From JAMXLO01 sp963812475 (lineage in GTDB: Bacteria; Pseudomonadota; Alphaproteobacteria; Acetobacterales; Acetobacteraceae), in contig CAWEVI010000057.1 in NCBI GenBank assembly GCA_963812475.1, positions 62,001 through 126,000 of the forward strand: a stretch of 64,000 bases of DNA. Reading direction: 5' to 3'. Positions 17,902 to 26,297 of this stretch are shown piece after piece. The notes under the pieces were generated by a model. It was not told the DNA's origin, made no database searches, and worked only from the letters and a program-made list of their open reading frames with translations. Each line of letters opens with the position of its first letter. Position 1 is the stretch's first letter. The position numbers were made by a program, and so were the translations under genes.

Positions 17902-17910
17902 GCCGCCTGA

Positions 17911-17937
17911 CCGCGCGTCCCGGCGTGGCACGCGCGG
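17911..17937. terminator. Bidirectional hairpin between convergent genes
   Basis: Perfect 8-bp arms CCGCGCGT (17911-17918) and ACGCGCGG (17930-17937) with an 11-nt loop lie in the 45-nt gap between the convergent lipoprotein and NxxGxxAF genes. There is no T-run. Confidence 0.4.
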
Positions 17938-17946
17938 CCGTATCGC

Positions 17947-19296
17947 TCAGTGCGCCGGCTCCGGACAGTGGCAGTAGATCGCGTTGCGCTCTCCCTCCTG
18001 CTGCGCCACCGTCGCGAAGGTCAGCGCGCCGCTCGGACCTGCAACGGCGATTGCGTTCAGTGGGAAACGACCGAGCTGTCCGCCCTGCGGCAGCGTTTCG
18101 CCCATGATCGCGACCCGCATGATGGCACCTGATGTCCCCGCGAAGGCGGCAAGCGGAGCGGGCCCGCCATCGAGGGCCGCAATGAATGCGGTCACGCCGC
18201 CCGGCCCCACAGTCGGCCAGGGTCCAAAACCGGCATAGCGGCCACCCCCGGATGCCGGCGCACCTTCGACGGCGACCTCGGCCAGACCCTCGGGCCCGAT
18301 TCGGAGCACCGCCTCGCGCGTGCCGCCGTCCTCGCCGAGATAGGCGCCGAACGCGATTCCGTCATCGTCATCGATCGCCACCCGCTCGGAGAAGCGCGTG
18401 ATCATCGCCCCGCTCGGCGTCCGATCGCCGGCGCTGACCAGCAGGCGCAGATCGCGCGTACCTGCAACGAAAATGCCGCCGAGCGACGGACCCTTGAAGA
18501 TCGCGGCAGGGAAGGCGATGACGCCGCCATTGTTCAGCGACGGCTCGCCGATCTTGTCCATCGTGCCGCCGATGCGCAGCAGCCGCTCGCCTTCCGCGAC
18601 CACCCGCTGCAGCCGTCGGCCGTTCCAGAAATACAGCACGTCCAGAACATCGCGCCCGCGCCTCACGTTCGCAACGAATGCCAGTTCGTCGTTGTCGTTC
18701 AGGGTGGGCGCGTCGAACCCGACCAGGACGCCGGCTGGCACGCCCGGAGCATCGTCGCCGGCAAGCGCGATGACCTCCAGCCCGTCCGAACCCGCGAGGA
18801 AGATCCCCTCGGTCGCCCGGCCGCCGCCTATCTGCGCGCCGAATCCAACATGACCGGCTGCGTTCAGCGACGGCAGCGGATGCGCCGTGAACTCCGCGAG
18901 CGTGCCGCCTCCCGGCACGGCGTCGCCGAACGCCGCGACCTTGGTCACGCGCCCGGCCGCGGCGAGGAAGATGCCCTCGCGTGCCGGCGCGCGCAGCACG
19001 GTCGCGTAGAAGGCGACCTGACCCCGCGCGTTGATCGGCGCCACGATCGGCTGTGACGTGACATCGAACCGATCGAAGCGGCCGCCGCCGGGCGCCGCCT
19101 GACCAGACCGGACAACGGCGCGCAACGCACCGGTTTCGGGCACTGCACCGGCTGTCGGCTGTGCTGCCACCCGCACTGACGGCTGCGCCGGCGCCGTCGA
19201 TGGCGTCGAGGGCGCAACCCACAGAACGGCGGCCCATAACGCCGCCACGGCCAGACCCGCAACCAGCAGGCGCTGCCAGGCCGCTGCCAGCAGCAT
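17947..19296 (-). CDS. NxxGxxAF tandem-repeat protein, membrane-anchored (probable beta-propeller)
   Basis: A 449-residue protein with one N-terminal membrane segment (about 8-28), a Pro/Ala linker, and a large exported domain. The motif NxxGxxAF recurs at residues 89 (NARGQVAF), 145 (NAAGHVGF), 200 (NDNDELAF), 255 (NNGGVIAF), 309 (DDDDGIAF) and 364 (GPGGVTAF), with a last weak copy near 420. Spacing is a steady 54-56 residues, as expected for propeller blades; another motif, EGIFLA, also recurs. It begins only 3 nt after the metal-binding-protein stop, so it is almost certainly co-transcribed with the importer. No biochemical role is known. Confidence 0.8.
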   Translation of the reverse strand: MLLAAAWQRLLVAGLAVAALWAAVLWVAPSTPSTAPAQPSVRVAAQPTAGAVPETGALRAVVRSGQAAPGGGRFDRFDVTSQPIVAPINARGQVAFYATVLRAPAREGIFLAAAGRVTKVAAFGDAVPGGGTLAEFTAHPLPSLNAAGHVGFGAQIGGGRATEGIFLAGSDGLEVIALAGDDAPGVPAGVLVGFDAPTLNDNDELAFVANVRRGRDVLDVLYFWNGRRLQRVVAEGERLLRIGGTMDKIGEPSLNNGGVIAFPAAIFKGPSLGGIFVAGTRDLRLLVSAGDRTPSGAMITRFSERVAIDDDDGIAFGAYLGEDGGTREAVLRIGPEGLAEVAVEGAPASGGGRYAGFGPWPTVGPGGVTAFIAALDGGPAPLAAFAGTSGAIMRVAIMGETLPQGGQLGRFPLNAIAVAGPSGALTFATVAQQEGERNAIYCHCPEPAH

Positions 19297-19299
19297 CGC

Positions 19300-20208
19300 T
19301 CAGTTGCCCAGCATGCCGGCCTTGAGCGTGGACACGTCGTGGCGCAGCATCTTGGTATAGCTGTCCGCCTCGCCGCCGGCCGGGGACAGCGAATCGCCGT
19401 AGAGCGTGCCGCCAATCACGGCCCCGGTTTCGCCGGCAATGCGCTGCATCGCGCGCGGATCGGTGATGCTGTCCAGGAACACCGCCTTCACGTGTTCGGC
19501 CCGGATCTGTCGCGCCAGCTTCGCAAGCTCCGCCGCCGATGGCTCGCTCTTGTTGGTCCAGCCGTTCACCGCCAGCAACGTGATGCCATAGGCGTTGGCG
19601 ATGTATTGCAGCGAATCGTGCGATGCCAGCGCACGCCGCCTGCTCGCCGGCACGCCGGCCATCTCCTTGCGCGCCCAGTCATCGACCGCGCGGATCTGCT
19701 CCGCGTAGGCGGCCGCGCGCGCCCGGTAGTCCGCGGCGTCCGCCGGATCGAGCCGTGCCAGCGCTTCGGCGATGTTGCGCACATAGATGATGCCATTGCG
19801 CGGATCGAGCCAGGCATGCTGGTCGATCGCCGCGGGAAGCTGTCTGCCCGAAACCGGGTGCTCCTCCTCCGCGGTCAGCGTCCGCACACCGCGGGTCGTC
19901 ACCACCTTCATCCCCTTGAACACGGCTTGCCGGAGCAATGGCTCAAGCCAGGGTTCGAACTCTTCGTTGAGGTCGTTGATGAACACGGCGCGCGCCGATG
20001 CAACGGTTGCCACGTCGGCTGCCGTCGGTTCGTACAGCTCGCAGTCTCCGCCCGCTCCGACGATGGTTCTGATATCGATGTGATCGCCGCCGACATTGGC
20101 GAGCATATCGCCAATGACGCTGAAGGTCGCCGCCACCACGATTCGATCGGCGGCGCGCGCCGGGACGGCCAGCAGCAGGACAGCTAGCGCGACAAGGGAA
20201 CGAAGCAT
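19300..20208 (-). CDS. Metal ABC transporter substrate-binding protein, ZnuA/MntA (cluster A-I) type
   Basis: A 302-residue periplasmic metal-binding protein. A Sec signal (LVALAVLLLAVPARA) precedes the mature part. Ligands for a Zn/Mn site are expected at four places: His131 (DQHAWLDP), His197 (ASHDS) and Asp272 (YGDSLSP) are present. The first, normally His in a DxHxYEP motif, is Glu57 here (GGDCELYEP). There is no His-rich loop of the ZnuA kind. Its ATG overlaps the permease stop by one base (TGATG). The metal is therefore uncertain: Mn, Zn or Fe are all possible. Confidence 0.87.
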   Translation of the reverse strand: MLRSLVALAVLLLAVPARAADRIVVAATFSVIGDMLANVGGDHIDIRTIVGAGGDCELYEPTAADVATVASARAVFINDLNEEFEPWLEPLLRQAVFKGMKVVTTRGVRTLTAEEEHPVSGRQLPAAIDQHAWLDPRNGIIYVRNIAEALARLDPADAADYRARAAAYAEQIRAVDDWARKEMAGVPASRRRALASHDSLQYIANAYGITLLAVNGWTNKSEPSAAELAKLARQIRAEHVKAVFLDSITDPRAMQRIAGETGAVIGGTLYGDSLSPAGGEADSYTKMLRHDVSTLKAGMLGN

Positions 20209-21065
20209 CAGGCATCACTCCGGATCATCGGCGCCAGGCGGCGCAGGCAACCGGCTGCGACCACCGAGATTCCAAACAGCAACCCCGCCGCCAACACGAT
20301 CGACGGGCCGGACGGGAGATTGCCATGATAGGATACCAGCAGTCCCGCAACCGACGCGGCCAATCCGAAGCCGATCGCCAGCGCCATCGATGCTGCCACG
20401 CCCAACCCCCAGCACCGCGCCGCCGCAGCCGGCAGCAGCATGGGGCCAATTGCCAGCAGAGTGCCAAACGCCTGGAAACTCGCCACCAGCGCCATCACCA
20501 CCAGCGCAAGGAACACGGCCCGATACGGCGCGCGCGCGCCGACGGCGCGAAGAAACGCGGGATCGAAGGCGCCGACGGCCAGTGGTCGATACAACGCCGC
20601 GATCACCAGCAGAATCACGCTGCTCACCGCTGCAATTTGCAGCAACGCCGGTCGGTCGATCGCCAGCACGGTGCCGAACAACACGCGCATGACATCGACA
20701 TTGCTGCCACGCCACGCCACCAGCAGAACGCCGAGCGACAGGGCCACCAGATAGAACGCGACCAGCCCGGCATCGCGCCGCGCCCGCCCGCCGGTCAGCA
20801 GCGCCGCCAGCGCCGCCACGGCAAATCCGCTCGCCAGACCGCCCAGCGACAGCCACATCGGCGATGGCCCGGCATACAGAAATCCGATCGCCGCGCCAGG
20901 CATCACCGCATGCCCCAGCACATCGCCGTCCAGGCTCATGCGCCGCAACACCAGCAGTGTGCCGACAGCGCCGTTGGTCAGCGCCAATGCCAGACAGGCC
21001 ACCAGCGCCGCACGCATGAACGCGAGCGTCTCGAACGGTTCCAATAGCAAGGCATGCGCCGACAT
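20208..21065 (-). CDS. Metal ABC transporter permease, ZnuB/MntB type
   Basis: A 285-residue inner-membrane permease of the ABC-3 (zinc/manganese/iron) family, starting MSAHALLLEPFETLAFM. About eight hydrophobic segments are visible, with the family signatures RRMSLDGDVLGHAVMPGAAIGF (about 40-60) and ALVASFQAFGTLLAIGPMLLP (about 205-225). Its ATG overlaps the ATPase stop by one base and its stop overlaps the binding-protein start by one base, giving a tightly coupled CBA operon. Confidence 0.92.
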   Translation of the reverse strand: MSAHALLLEPFETLAFMRAALVACLALALTNGAVGTLLVLRRMSLDGDVLGHAVMPGAAIGFLYAGPSPMWLSLGGLASGFAVAALAALLTGGRARRDAGLVAFYLVALSLGVLLVAWRGSNVDVMRVLFGTVLAIDRPALLQIAAVSSVILLVIAALYRPLAVGAFDPAFLRAVGARAPYRAVFLALVVMALVASFQAFGTLLAIGPMLLPAAAARCWGLGVAASMALAIGFGLAASVAGLLVSYHGNLPSGPSIVLAAGLLFGISVVAAGCLRRLAPMIRSDA

Positions 21066-21766
21066 CACGCCGCCATTGCCGGCAACGCGATATTGGTCGC
21101 ACCCCAGGCAACGCAGCGTTGCGCCAAGACCAGCGTCGCGGGAAAGTGCGCGCGCACCAGGTCCAGATCGTGCAGCACGACGATCACGGTCCGGCCCTGC
21201 CTGTGCCATTGCATGATGCGGTCGAGCAGAAGCGACATGGTCTGCGCATCGACCGCGGCGAATGGTTCGTCCAGCAGGATCACCGCGGCATCCTGCAGGA
21301 TCAGCCGTGCGAACAGGGCCCGCTGAAGCTCGCCGACCGAGAGTTCGGCAATGGGTCGCCTCAGCCGCCCTGCCAGCCCCACCGCCTCCGCTGCCGCCGC
21401 CGCGCGCGCCCGCAGCGCGATCCCCGGAGTGCGGAATGCGCCGAACTCCCGCCACCCGCCGAGCGTGATCAGTTCCGACACCGTCAGCGGATAGTCGCGG
21501 TCGATCTCCGCAAGTTGCGGCAGATAGGCCAATCGCTGCCGAGGGGGACCATTCACCGCGCCGCCCGCCAACCGTGCGATACCCGCGATTGCCGCAAGCA
21601 GCGTGCTCTTGCCGGCGCCGTTCGCTCCGACAACAGCGGTCAGGCTGCCCGACGCGAACTGTCCACTCACGGCCTCCAACGCGATGCGGCGGCCATAGCG
21701 CACCGTTACGTCTCGCAGCACGACGCGCCCGTCAGCGGCCATGCATTCGCGGGAGCAAAGCCACAC
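21065..21766 (-). CDS. Metal ABC transporter ATP-binding protein, ZnuC/MntA-type ATPase
   Basis: A 233-residue ATPase of the metal importer. Walker A is GANGAGKST, the signature LSVGELQRA, Walker B AVILLDEPFAAVD and the H-loop VLHDLD. The start is most likely GTG at 21766, which follows GGGAGG by five bases; the ATG at 21742 (MAADGRVVLRD) has no site. It is the first gene of the importer operon. I looked for a Zur- or MntR-like operator in the 199-nt divergent region upstream and saw none. Confidence 0.9.
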   Translation of the reverse strand: MWLCSRECMAADGRVVLRDVTVRYGRRIALEAVSGQFASGSLTAVVGANGAGKSTLLAAIAGIARLAGGAVNGPPRQRLAYLPQLAEIDRDYPLTVSELITLGGWREFGAFRTPGIALRARAAAAAEAVGLAGRLRRPIAELSVGELQRALFARLILQDAAVILLDEPFAAVDAQTMSLLLDRIMQWHRQGRTVIVVLHDLDLVRAHFPATLVLAQRCVAWGATNIALPAMAA

Positions 21767-21965
21767 CTTTTCCTCCCATCTGGCCTCCCCAATCTGGCCT
21801 GTCGCGCGAGCATACCGCCAGTTCAGGGCCGACTGGAATCGCGCGCGCTGGAGACAAGGCTTGTCGGCAAGGCGAGGGTGGCGCAATCGCGCCGAGTAGG
21901 TCATGCTCAGCGCAAGCGCCCCGGCGAAATCGGAGCGCAGCACCAAAGCAGAGGGAGAAACAACC

Positions 21966-22988
21966 ATGCGAATCGCCGCACTGGCCGCGTTCATGGGATT
22001 GTCGGTCCTGTCGCTGTTGGGACAATCGGCACCCGCCTCCGCGCAGGCCGACTGCAAAGCCGTCGTCGCACCGTCGCCCTTCGGGCCGGACGATCAGACC
22101 GGCGCGACCAACCGCGTCACTCCCGCCGTCACCAAGGCCGCCGCCGCCGAGATCCAGACCGGCGTGGTCACGCCCATGGGCAACAATCTCGTCGATGGTG
22201 TACCGCTGTTCGGCACCCGCTTCACCAAGACCATTCTCACCGCGGTTGCCGTCGTGCCCGGCGCGGAATACGGCAAGAACAAGCTGAGCTACATGGAGGA
22301 TACCTATCTCAGCCAGAGCCATGTCGGTACGCATATCGACGGCATGGGGCACATCGGCATCCAGGACTGCTACTACAATCAGACGCCGATGGGGAAATAC
22401 GTCACGCAGAACAATCTCAAACGGCTTGGCATCGAGAACATGAAGACGTTCGCCACGCGGGGCGTCATCATCGACGCCGTGAAGGTGTTCCAGGCCGCCG
22501 GCAAGCTAAAGGCCAACGCAGCCTGCAAGAACCCGTGCCTCGACGCCGGCACGGTGATCACCGAGGCCGACCTGCAGGCCGGACTGAAGATGTACAACGT
22601 CACGCTGCGCGAAGCCGATGCGGTGTTCATCAACACCGGCTGGGGTGACCTGTTCCAGCAGTTCCCGGCACAGAACGCGACCTACAACGGTGGCGAGCCA
22701 GGCATCAGCAAGTCGGCCGCAATGTGGCTCGCCTCGCAGAAGGTGATCGTTGTCGGCACCGATACCTGGGCGGTCGAGGTGATCCCGAGCGAGGACAAGG
22801 ACGAGGCGTTCCCGGTCCACAAGATATTGCTCACCGACAACGGCATCCACATCATCGAGAACGTGCGCACGGACCTGATCTCGGCCGCCGCGGCGCGATC
22901 GAACCGGGCCACCTTCTTTCTGTCGATGACGGTCCCCAAGGCGGTCGGCCTGACCGGCACCTTCGTCAACCTCGAAGCGATCCAGTAG
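21966..22988 (+). CDS. Cyclase family protein (PF04199), exported metal-dependent hydrolase
   Basis: A 340-residue protein of the kynurenine-formamidase-like cyclase family, which hydrolyses amide, lactone or similar bonds with Mn or Zn. The metal motif SHVGTHIDGMGH at 118-129 supplies His119, His123, Asp125 and His129. A Sec signal (MRIAALAAFMGLSVLS ... APASAQA) directs it to the periplasm. The ATG follows GGGAGAAAC. Only 3 nt separate it from the next gene, an orphan periplasmic binding protein, suggesting that the two act on the same extracytoplasmic compound. Confidence 0.87.
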   Translation: MRIAALAAFMGLSVLSLLGQSAPASAQADCKAVVAPSPFGPDDQTGATNRVTPAVTKAAAAEIQTGVVTPMGNNLVDGVPLFGTRFTKTILTAVAVVPGAEYGKNKLSYMEDTYLSQSHVGTHIDGMGHIGIQDCYYNQTPMGKYVTQNNLKRLGIENMKTFATRGVIIDAVKVFQAAGKLKANAACKNPCLDAGTVITEADLQAGLKMYNVTLREADAVFINTGWGDLFQQFPAQNATYNGGEPGISKSAAMWLASQKVIVVGTDTWAVEVIPSEDKDEAFPVHKILLTDNGIHIIENVRTDLISAAAARSNRATFFLSMTVPKAVGLTGTFVNLEAIQ

Positions 22989-22991
22989 CGC

Positions 22992-24005
22992 ATGGCGCAG
23001 CGGCCGGTGCTGCGGCGCCGGCCGCTGCTGGCCGGACTGCTCGCCTCCCGCGGCGTAGGCTTCGCGCGGGCCGAGGCGCGGCGCTTCCGTATTGCGCTCG
23101 CCAACCTTGACGAGACACCGGGGGTGACGCTCGAAGGGCTCGGATTTACCGGCGCGGAGGTGCGGCGCAGCTTCGAGCTGGCTGCGCGCACGTTGCCGGT
23201 TGACATGGTGTATTTCGACAATGCCGGCGACCCTGCCCGCGCCGTCACCAATGCCGATGCGGCGGTCGCCGCCCATGTCGATCTGCTGATCGAATACTGC
23301 GCCGATGCCGATGCGAACGCCGAGATCGCCCGCCACATCGAAGCCGCGGGAATCCCCGCCCTCGCGCTGGTCGATCCGCTGCCCGGCGCGCCGCTCTATG
23401 GACCCGACAACCGCACCGCCGGCCGCATCGCCGGGCGCGCCCTGGGTGGTTTTGCCCGAGAAACGTGGCCGGACGAACAGGTGCTCGGGGTGCTCATCGG
23501 CGACCTCGCCGATCCCGGCTCCGTGATCGGCGATCGCGTGCAGGGCATCACCGACGGCGTGCAGGAGTCGCTGCCCACGCTGAAGTTCACCTCGCTCGAT
23601 ACGGGCGGACAATCGGTGCGGGCCGATGCGCTGCTGGCGAAGTTCCTGCAAGTGCAGCGCGGCCAGCGGCTGCTGATCGCGACGCTCGACGACCTGGCCG
23701 CCGTGTATGCCAGGAATGCCATCGAAATGAACCGGCGACAGAGCGACTGCGTCATCGTCAGCCAGGGACTCGACCGGAACATTCATGGCGGCGCCAGCGA
23801 GAAGAAGGAGATCGACCCCAACAACCGCGGCAGCGTCGTGCTCGGATCGGTCGCGTACTACATGGATCGCTACGGCTACGACGTGCTGCCGCTCGCCCTG
23901 CGCCTGCTTGCCGGCGAGACGCTGCCGCCGCATACGGTGACGCAACATCTCCTGGTCACCGGCGCCAACGTGTTCCGGGAATATCCGCCGTTCGACATGA
24001 ACTGA
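22992..24005 (+). CDS. Periplasmic sugar-type substrate-binding protein, orphan
   Basis: A 337-residue protein of the Peripla_BP_4 (RbsB/LacI-like) fold. A basic N-terminus (RPVLRRRPLLAGLLAS) followed by an Ala-rich region serves as a signal. FRIALANLDETPG begins the first lobe, DLLIEYCADADAN and GIPALALVDPLPGAPLYGPDN define the hinge region, and DYVLPLALRLLAGE-like text (here GYDVLPLALRLLAGE) ends it. No permease or ATPase gene lies nearby, so it is either a receptor or delivers ligand to a transporter elsewhere. It follows the cyclase after 3 nt. Confidence 0.78.
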   Translation: MAQRPVLRRRPLLAGLLASRGVGFARAEARRFRIALANLDETPGVTLEGLGFTGAEVRRSFELAARTLPVDMVYFDNAGDPARAVTNADAAVAAHVDLLIEYCADADANAEIARHIEAAGIPALALVDPLPGAPLYGPDNRTAGRIAGRALGGFARETWPDEQVLGVLIGDLADPGSVIGDRVQGITDGVQESLPTLKFTSLDTGGQSVRADALLAKFLQVQRGQRLLIATLDDLAAVYARNAIEMNRRQSDCVIVSQGLDRNIHGGASEKKEIDPNNRGSVVLGSVAYYMDRYGYDVLPLALRLLAGETLPPHTVTQHLLVTGANVFREYPPFDMN

Positions 24006-24011
24006 GATCGC

Positions 24012-24026
24012 GCGGTGAAACACCGC
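24012..24026. terminator. Hairpin between convergent genes
   Basis: GCGGTG-AAA-CACCGC forms a perfect 6-bp stem with a 3-nt loop in the 32-nt gap between the binding-protein gene and the convergent GMC oxidoreductase. Its position suits a bidirectional terminator; no T-run is present. Confidence 0.5.
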
Positions 24027-24037
24027 ACGACGCTCGA

Positions 24038-25639
24038 TTACGCGGCGGCTGCCAGCATCATCCGCGACGCCTTCTCGCCGATCATGATCGACGGCGCATT
24101 GGTGTTGCCCGACGTGAGTGTCGGCATGATCGACGCATCGGCGACGCGCAGACCTTGCATCCCATGCACGCGAAGCTGGTCGTCCACCACCGCCATCGGG
24201 TCCGTTCCCATCTTGCAGGTGCCGACCGGGTGGTAGGTGGTCTCGGCATTCTTCCTGACCCAGTCGAGCAATTCGTCGTCGGACTGAAAATTCACGCCAG
24301 GCGCGAGTTCGTCGGTGGCGATGCCCTGCATTGACGGTGCGGTCATGATGCGGCGGGCGATGCGCATCGCTTCCAGCGTTACGTCGCGATCGAGCTGTGC
24401 GCTCAGGAAGTTGAAGCGGATGGCCGGCGGAGTCTGCGGCGCCTTCGAGGACACATGAATGCTGCCGGTGCTTTCCGAGCGCAGGATGTTGGTGATCGCG
24501 GTGATGCCGGAGTCCTTCGCAAGCCGGTAGTTGGTGCCTGCCAGAAAGGGAATCCAGGAGATCGCAGCGTCCGGCGCATCCAGCCCGGCGCGGGTGCGAA
24601 CGTAGGCGCGGATCGGCGACGCCGGCAGGCCGAGCAACCCCTTGTTGGCGAGTGCGTATTTCAGCGCCTGCCAGACCAGCCGCACGCCGCGCCCCTTGTC
24701 GTTGTAGGTCATGCCGAGCGAGCGCGGCACGGTCCATTTCATCCGCGGCGAGTAATGATCGCGCAGGTTCTCGCCCACGCCTTTGAGTGCATGGCGAACC
24801 TCGATGCCGAGGCCTTGCAGCAGTTCCGGCTGGCCGATGCCGGAAAGCTCCAGCAGCTGCGGCGAATTGATCGAACCGCCGCTGACCACGACTTCCCGGG
24901 TCGCGCGGGCCTCGCGTTGCTGCCCGTTGACCTTGTATCGCACGCCGACGCAGCGCTTGCCTTCGATCAGCAGGCACTCGGTCAGCGCATTGGCCAGGAT
25001 CGTCAGGTTCGCCCGGCTGCGCGCGGGGTCGAGATAGCAGAACGCGGTGCTCATTCGGCGGCCCTTGCGGATCGTCGCCTGGGTCATGCCGATGCCGTCC
25101 TGCGCCGCGCCGTTATAGTCCTTGGTGTAGCCGATGCCGACTTCGCCGGCCGCCTTGATCAGCGCATCGTAGATCGGTCCGCTTTCGTTGCTCTCGGTGA
25201 CCTTCAGCGGGCCGCCACGACCACGGAATTCGTCGTCCGCTTCGCCCTGGTAGCTTTCCATGTCCCGGAATATCGGCAGCACTTCGCGGTAACTCCAGCC
25301 GCGGTTGCCGAGCTGAGCCCACGTATCGTAGTCCTGCGACTGGCCGCGCACGAACACCATGCCGTTGATCGAGGATGAACCACCCAGCAGCTTGCCGCGC
25401 GGCACGGGAATGCGGCGCTGCCCGGTGCCCTCGTCCGGCTCCGACGAATACAGCCAGTTGGCGGCAGGGTTTTCGATCAGCTTCGCGAAACCGACCGGGA
25501 TCCGCGACCAGGGATGGCTCTCGCGTCCTGCCTCCAGCACGAGCACCTTGCACTTGGGGTTGGCGCTCAGGCGGTTGGCGAGGACCGATCCAGCCGATCC
25601 CGCGCCGACCACGATGTAATCGAAGGTCTGGCTTTCCAT
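24038..25639 (-). CDS. GMC family FAD-dependent oxidoreductase (choline/alcohol dehydrogenase-like)
   Basis: A 533-residue flavoenzyme that oxidises an alcohol. The FAD-binding segment FDYIVVGAGSAGSVLANRLS (residues 5-24) opens the protein. The GMC signature RGKLLGGSSSINGMVF lies near residue 80. The catalytic His (TTYHPVGTCKMG) and the second conserved SGNTNAPSIMIGEKAS are at the C-terminus. Length and order of motifs fit BetA-like dehydrogenases. The ATG at 25639 follows GGGAGG. It lies 39 nt downstream of a cupin-like gene. Substrate is not choline-specific on this evidence. Confidence 0.92.
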   Translation of the reverse strand: MESQTFDYIVVGAGSAGSVLANRLSANPKCKVLVLEAGRESHPWSRIPVGFAKLIENPAANWLYSSEPDEGTGQRRIPVPRGKLLGGSSSINGMVFVRGQSQDYDTWAQLGNRGWSYREVLPIFRDMESYQGEADDEFRGRGGPLKVTESNESGPIYDALIKAAGEVGIGYTKDYNGAAQDGIGMTQATIRKGRRMSTAFCYLDPARSRANLTILANALTECLLIEGKRCVGVRYKVNGQQREARATREVVVSGGSINSPQLLELSGIGQPELLQGLGIEVRHALKGVGENLRDHYSPRMKWTVPRSLGMTYNDKGRGVRLVWQALKYALANKGLLGLPASPIRAYVRTRAGLDAPDAAISWIPFLAGTNYRLAKDSGITAITNILRSESTGSIHVSSKAPQTPPAIRFNFLSAQLDRDVTLEAMRIARRIMTAPSMQGIATDELAPGVNFQSDDELLDWVRKNAETTYHPVGTCKMGTDPMAVVDDQLRVHGMQGLRVADASIMPTLTSGNTNAPSIMIGEKASRMMLAAAA

Positions 25640-25678
25640 TGGTGTTTTTTACCTCCCCAGCCGCGCGCGGCGGCGATA

Positions 25679-26266
25679 TCACACGCCCAGTGGCGCTTCC
25701 GTCCCGACCACGCGCCGATAGGCCGCCCTGACTTCGTCGGAAACGCTCTGCGTATCCTCCCGCAGGTTGCGCGGCGTGATGGCGATGAAAGCGATCTCCC
25801 AGCTTTCGGGGATCGGTTTTCCAACTTTCGGCAAAAAGGCATGCGGAGCGTCCGGCGAATTGTGGAAATGATCGCCGCCGGTCACCGGCGTCAGGACCGG
25901 TTGCGCATCGGCACCGATGGAAAACGCATCCGCCTCGCCCACCACATACATGGGAAACTGGTCGGTCCTGCTCTTCGCGTGCTTGTGCAACTCCACTCGT
26001 GGCAGGAACACGGCGGCGACCCCTCGGCCGTGGCGATTTTGCCCAAGCCGCCATGGGCCCGGTCCCGACAGATCCACGTTGGGTTGGAGCCTGTACTCTT
26101 CCCGACCGAGGACCTCGCGCAGCGCCTGCTTTGGATCGAAACCTTTATCTGCCCCGGCGAACGAAGCGCGGATTCTGTCGAAGTCCGTATAGACGGCTTT
26201 CATCCAGGCAAGTTCGTCCTCCGCCAGTTCATGATCCAACAGTGGGAGACTTGATTCTTCGGACAT
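25679..26266 (-). CDS. Cupin-like protein of unknown function
   Basis: A 195-residue protein, MSEESSLPLLDHELAEDEL at the start. The central region is cupin-like: VELHKHAKSRTDQFPMYVVG and GGDHFHNSPDAPHAF carry several His residues placed like the two cupin metal motifs, separated by about 30 residues. I cannot name the family. The ATG at 26266 follows AAGGAA by six bases. It sits between a CMD-family gene and the GMC oxidoreductase on the same strand and is probably co-transcribed with both. Confidence 0.65.
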   Translation of the reverse strand: MSEESSLPLLDHELAEDELAWMKAVYTDFDRIRASFAGADKGFDPKQALREVLGREEYRLQPNVDLSGPGPWRLGQNRHGRGVAAVFLPRVELHKHAKSRTDQFPMYVVGEADAFSIGADAQPVLTPVTGGDHFHNSPDAPHAFLPKVGKPIPESWEIAFIAITPRNLREDTQSVSDEVRAAYRRVVGTEAPLGV

Positions 26267-26297
26267 CGATATTCCTTTCAAATTCGATTGCTGATGC

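Noticed and set aside
21767..21965. Zur or MntR operator upstream of the metal importer
   Set aside because: No AT-rich palindrome of the expected kind is present in the divergent region.
22506..24977. Open frame of 823 codons on the minus strand
   Set aside because: It runs opposite the cyclase and binding-protein genes and into the GMC gene in another frame; no recognisable motif, so it is a GC-skew artefact.
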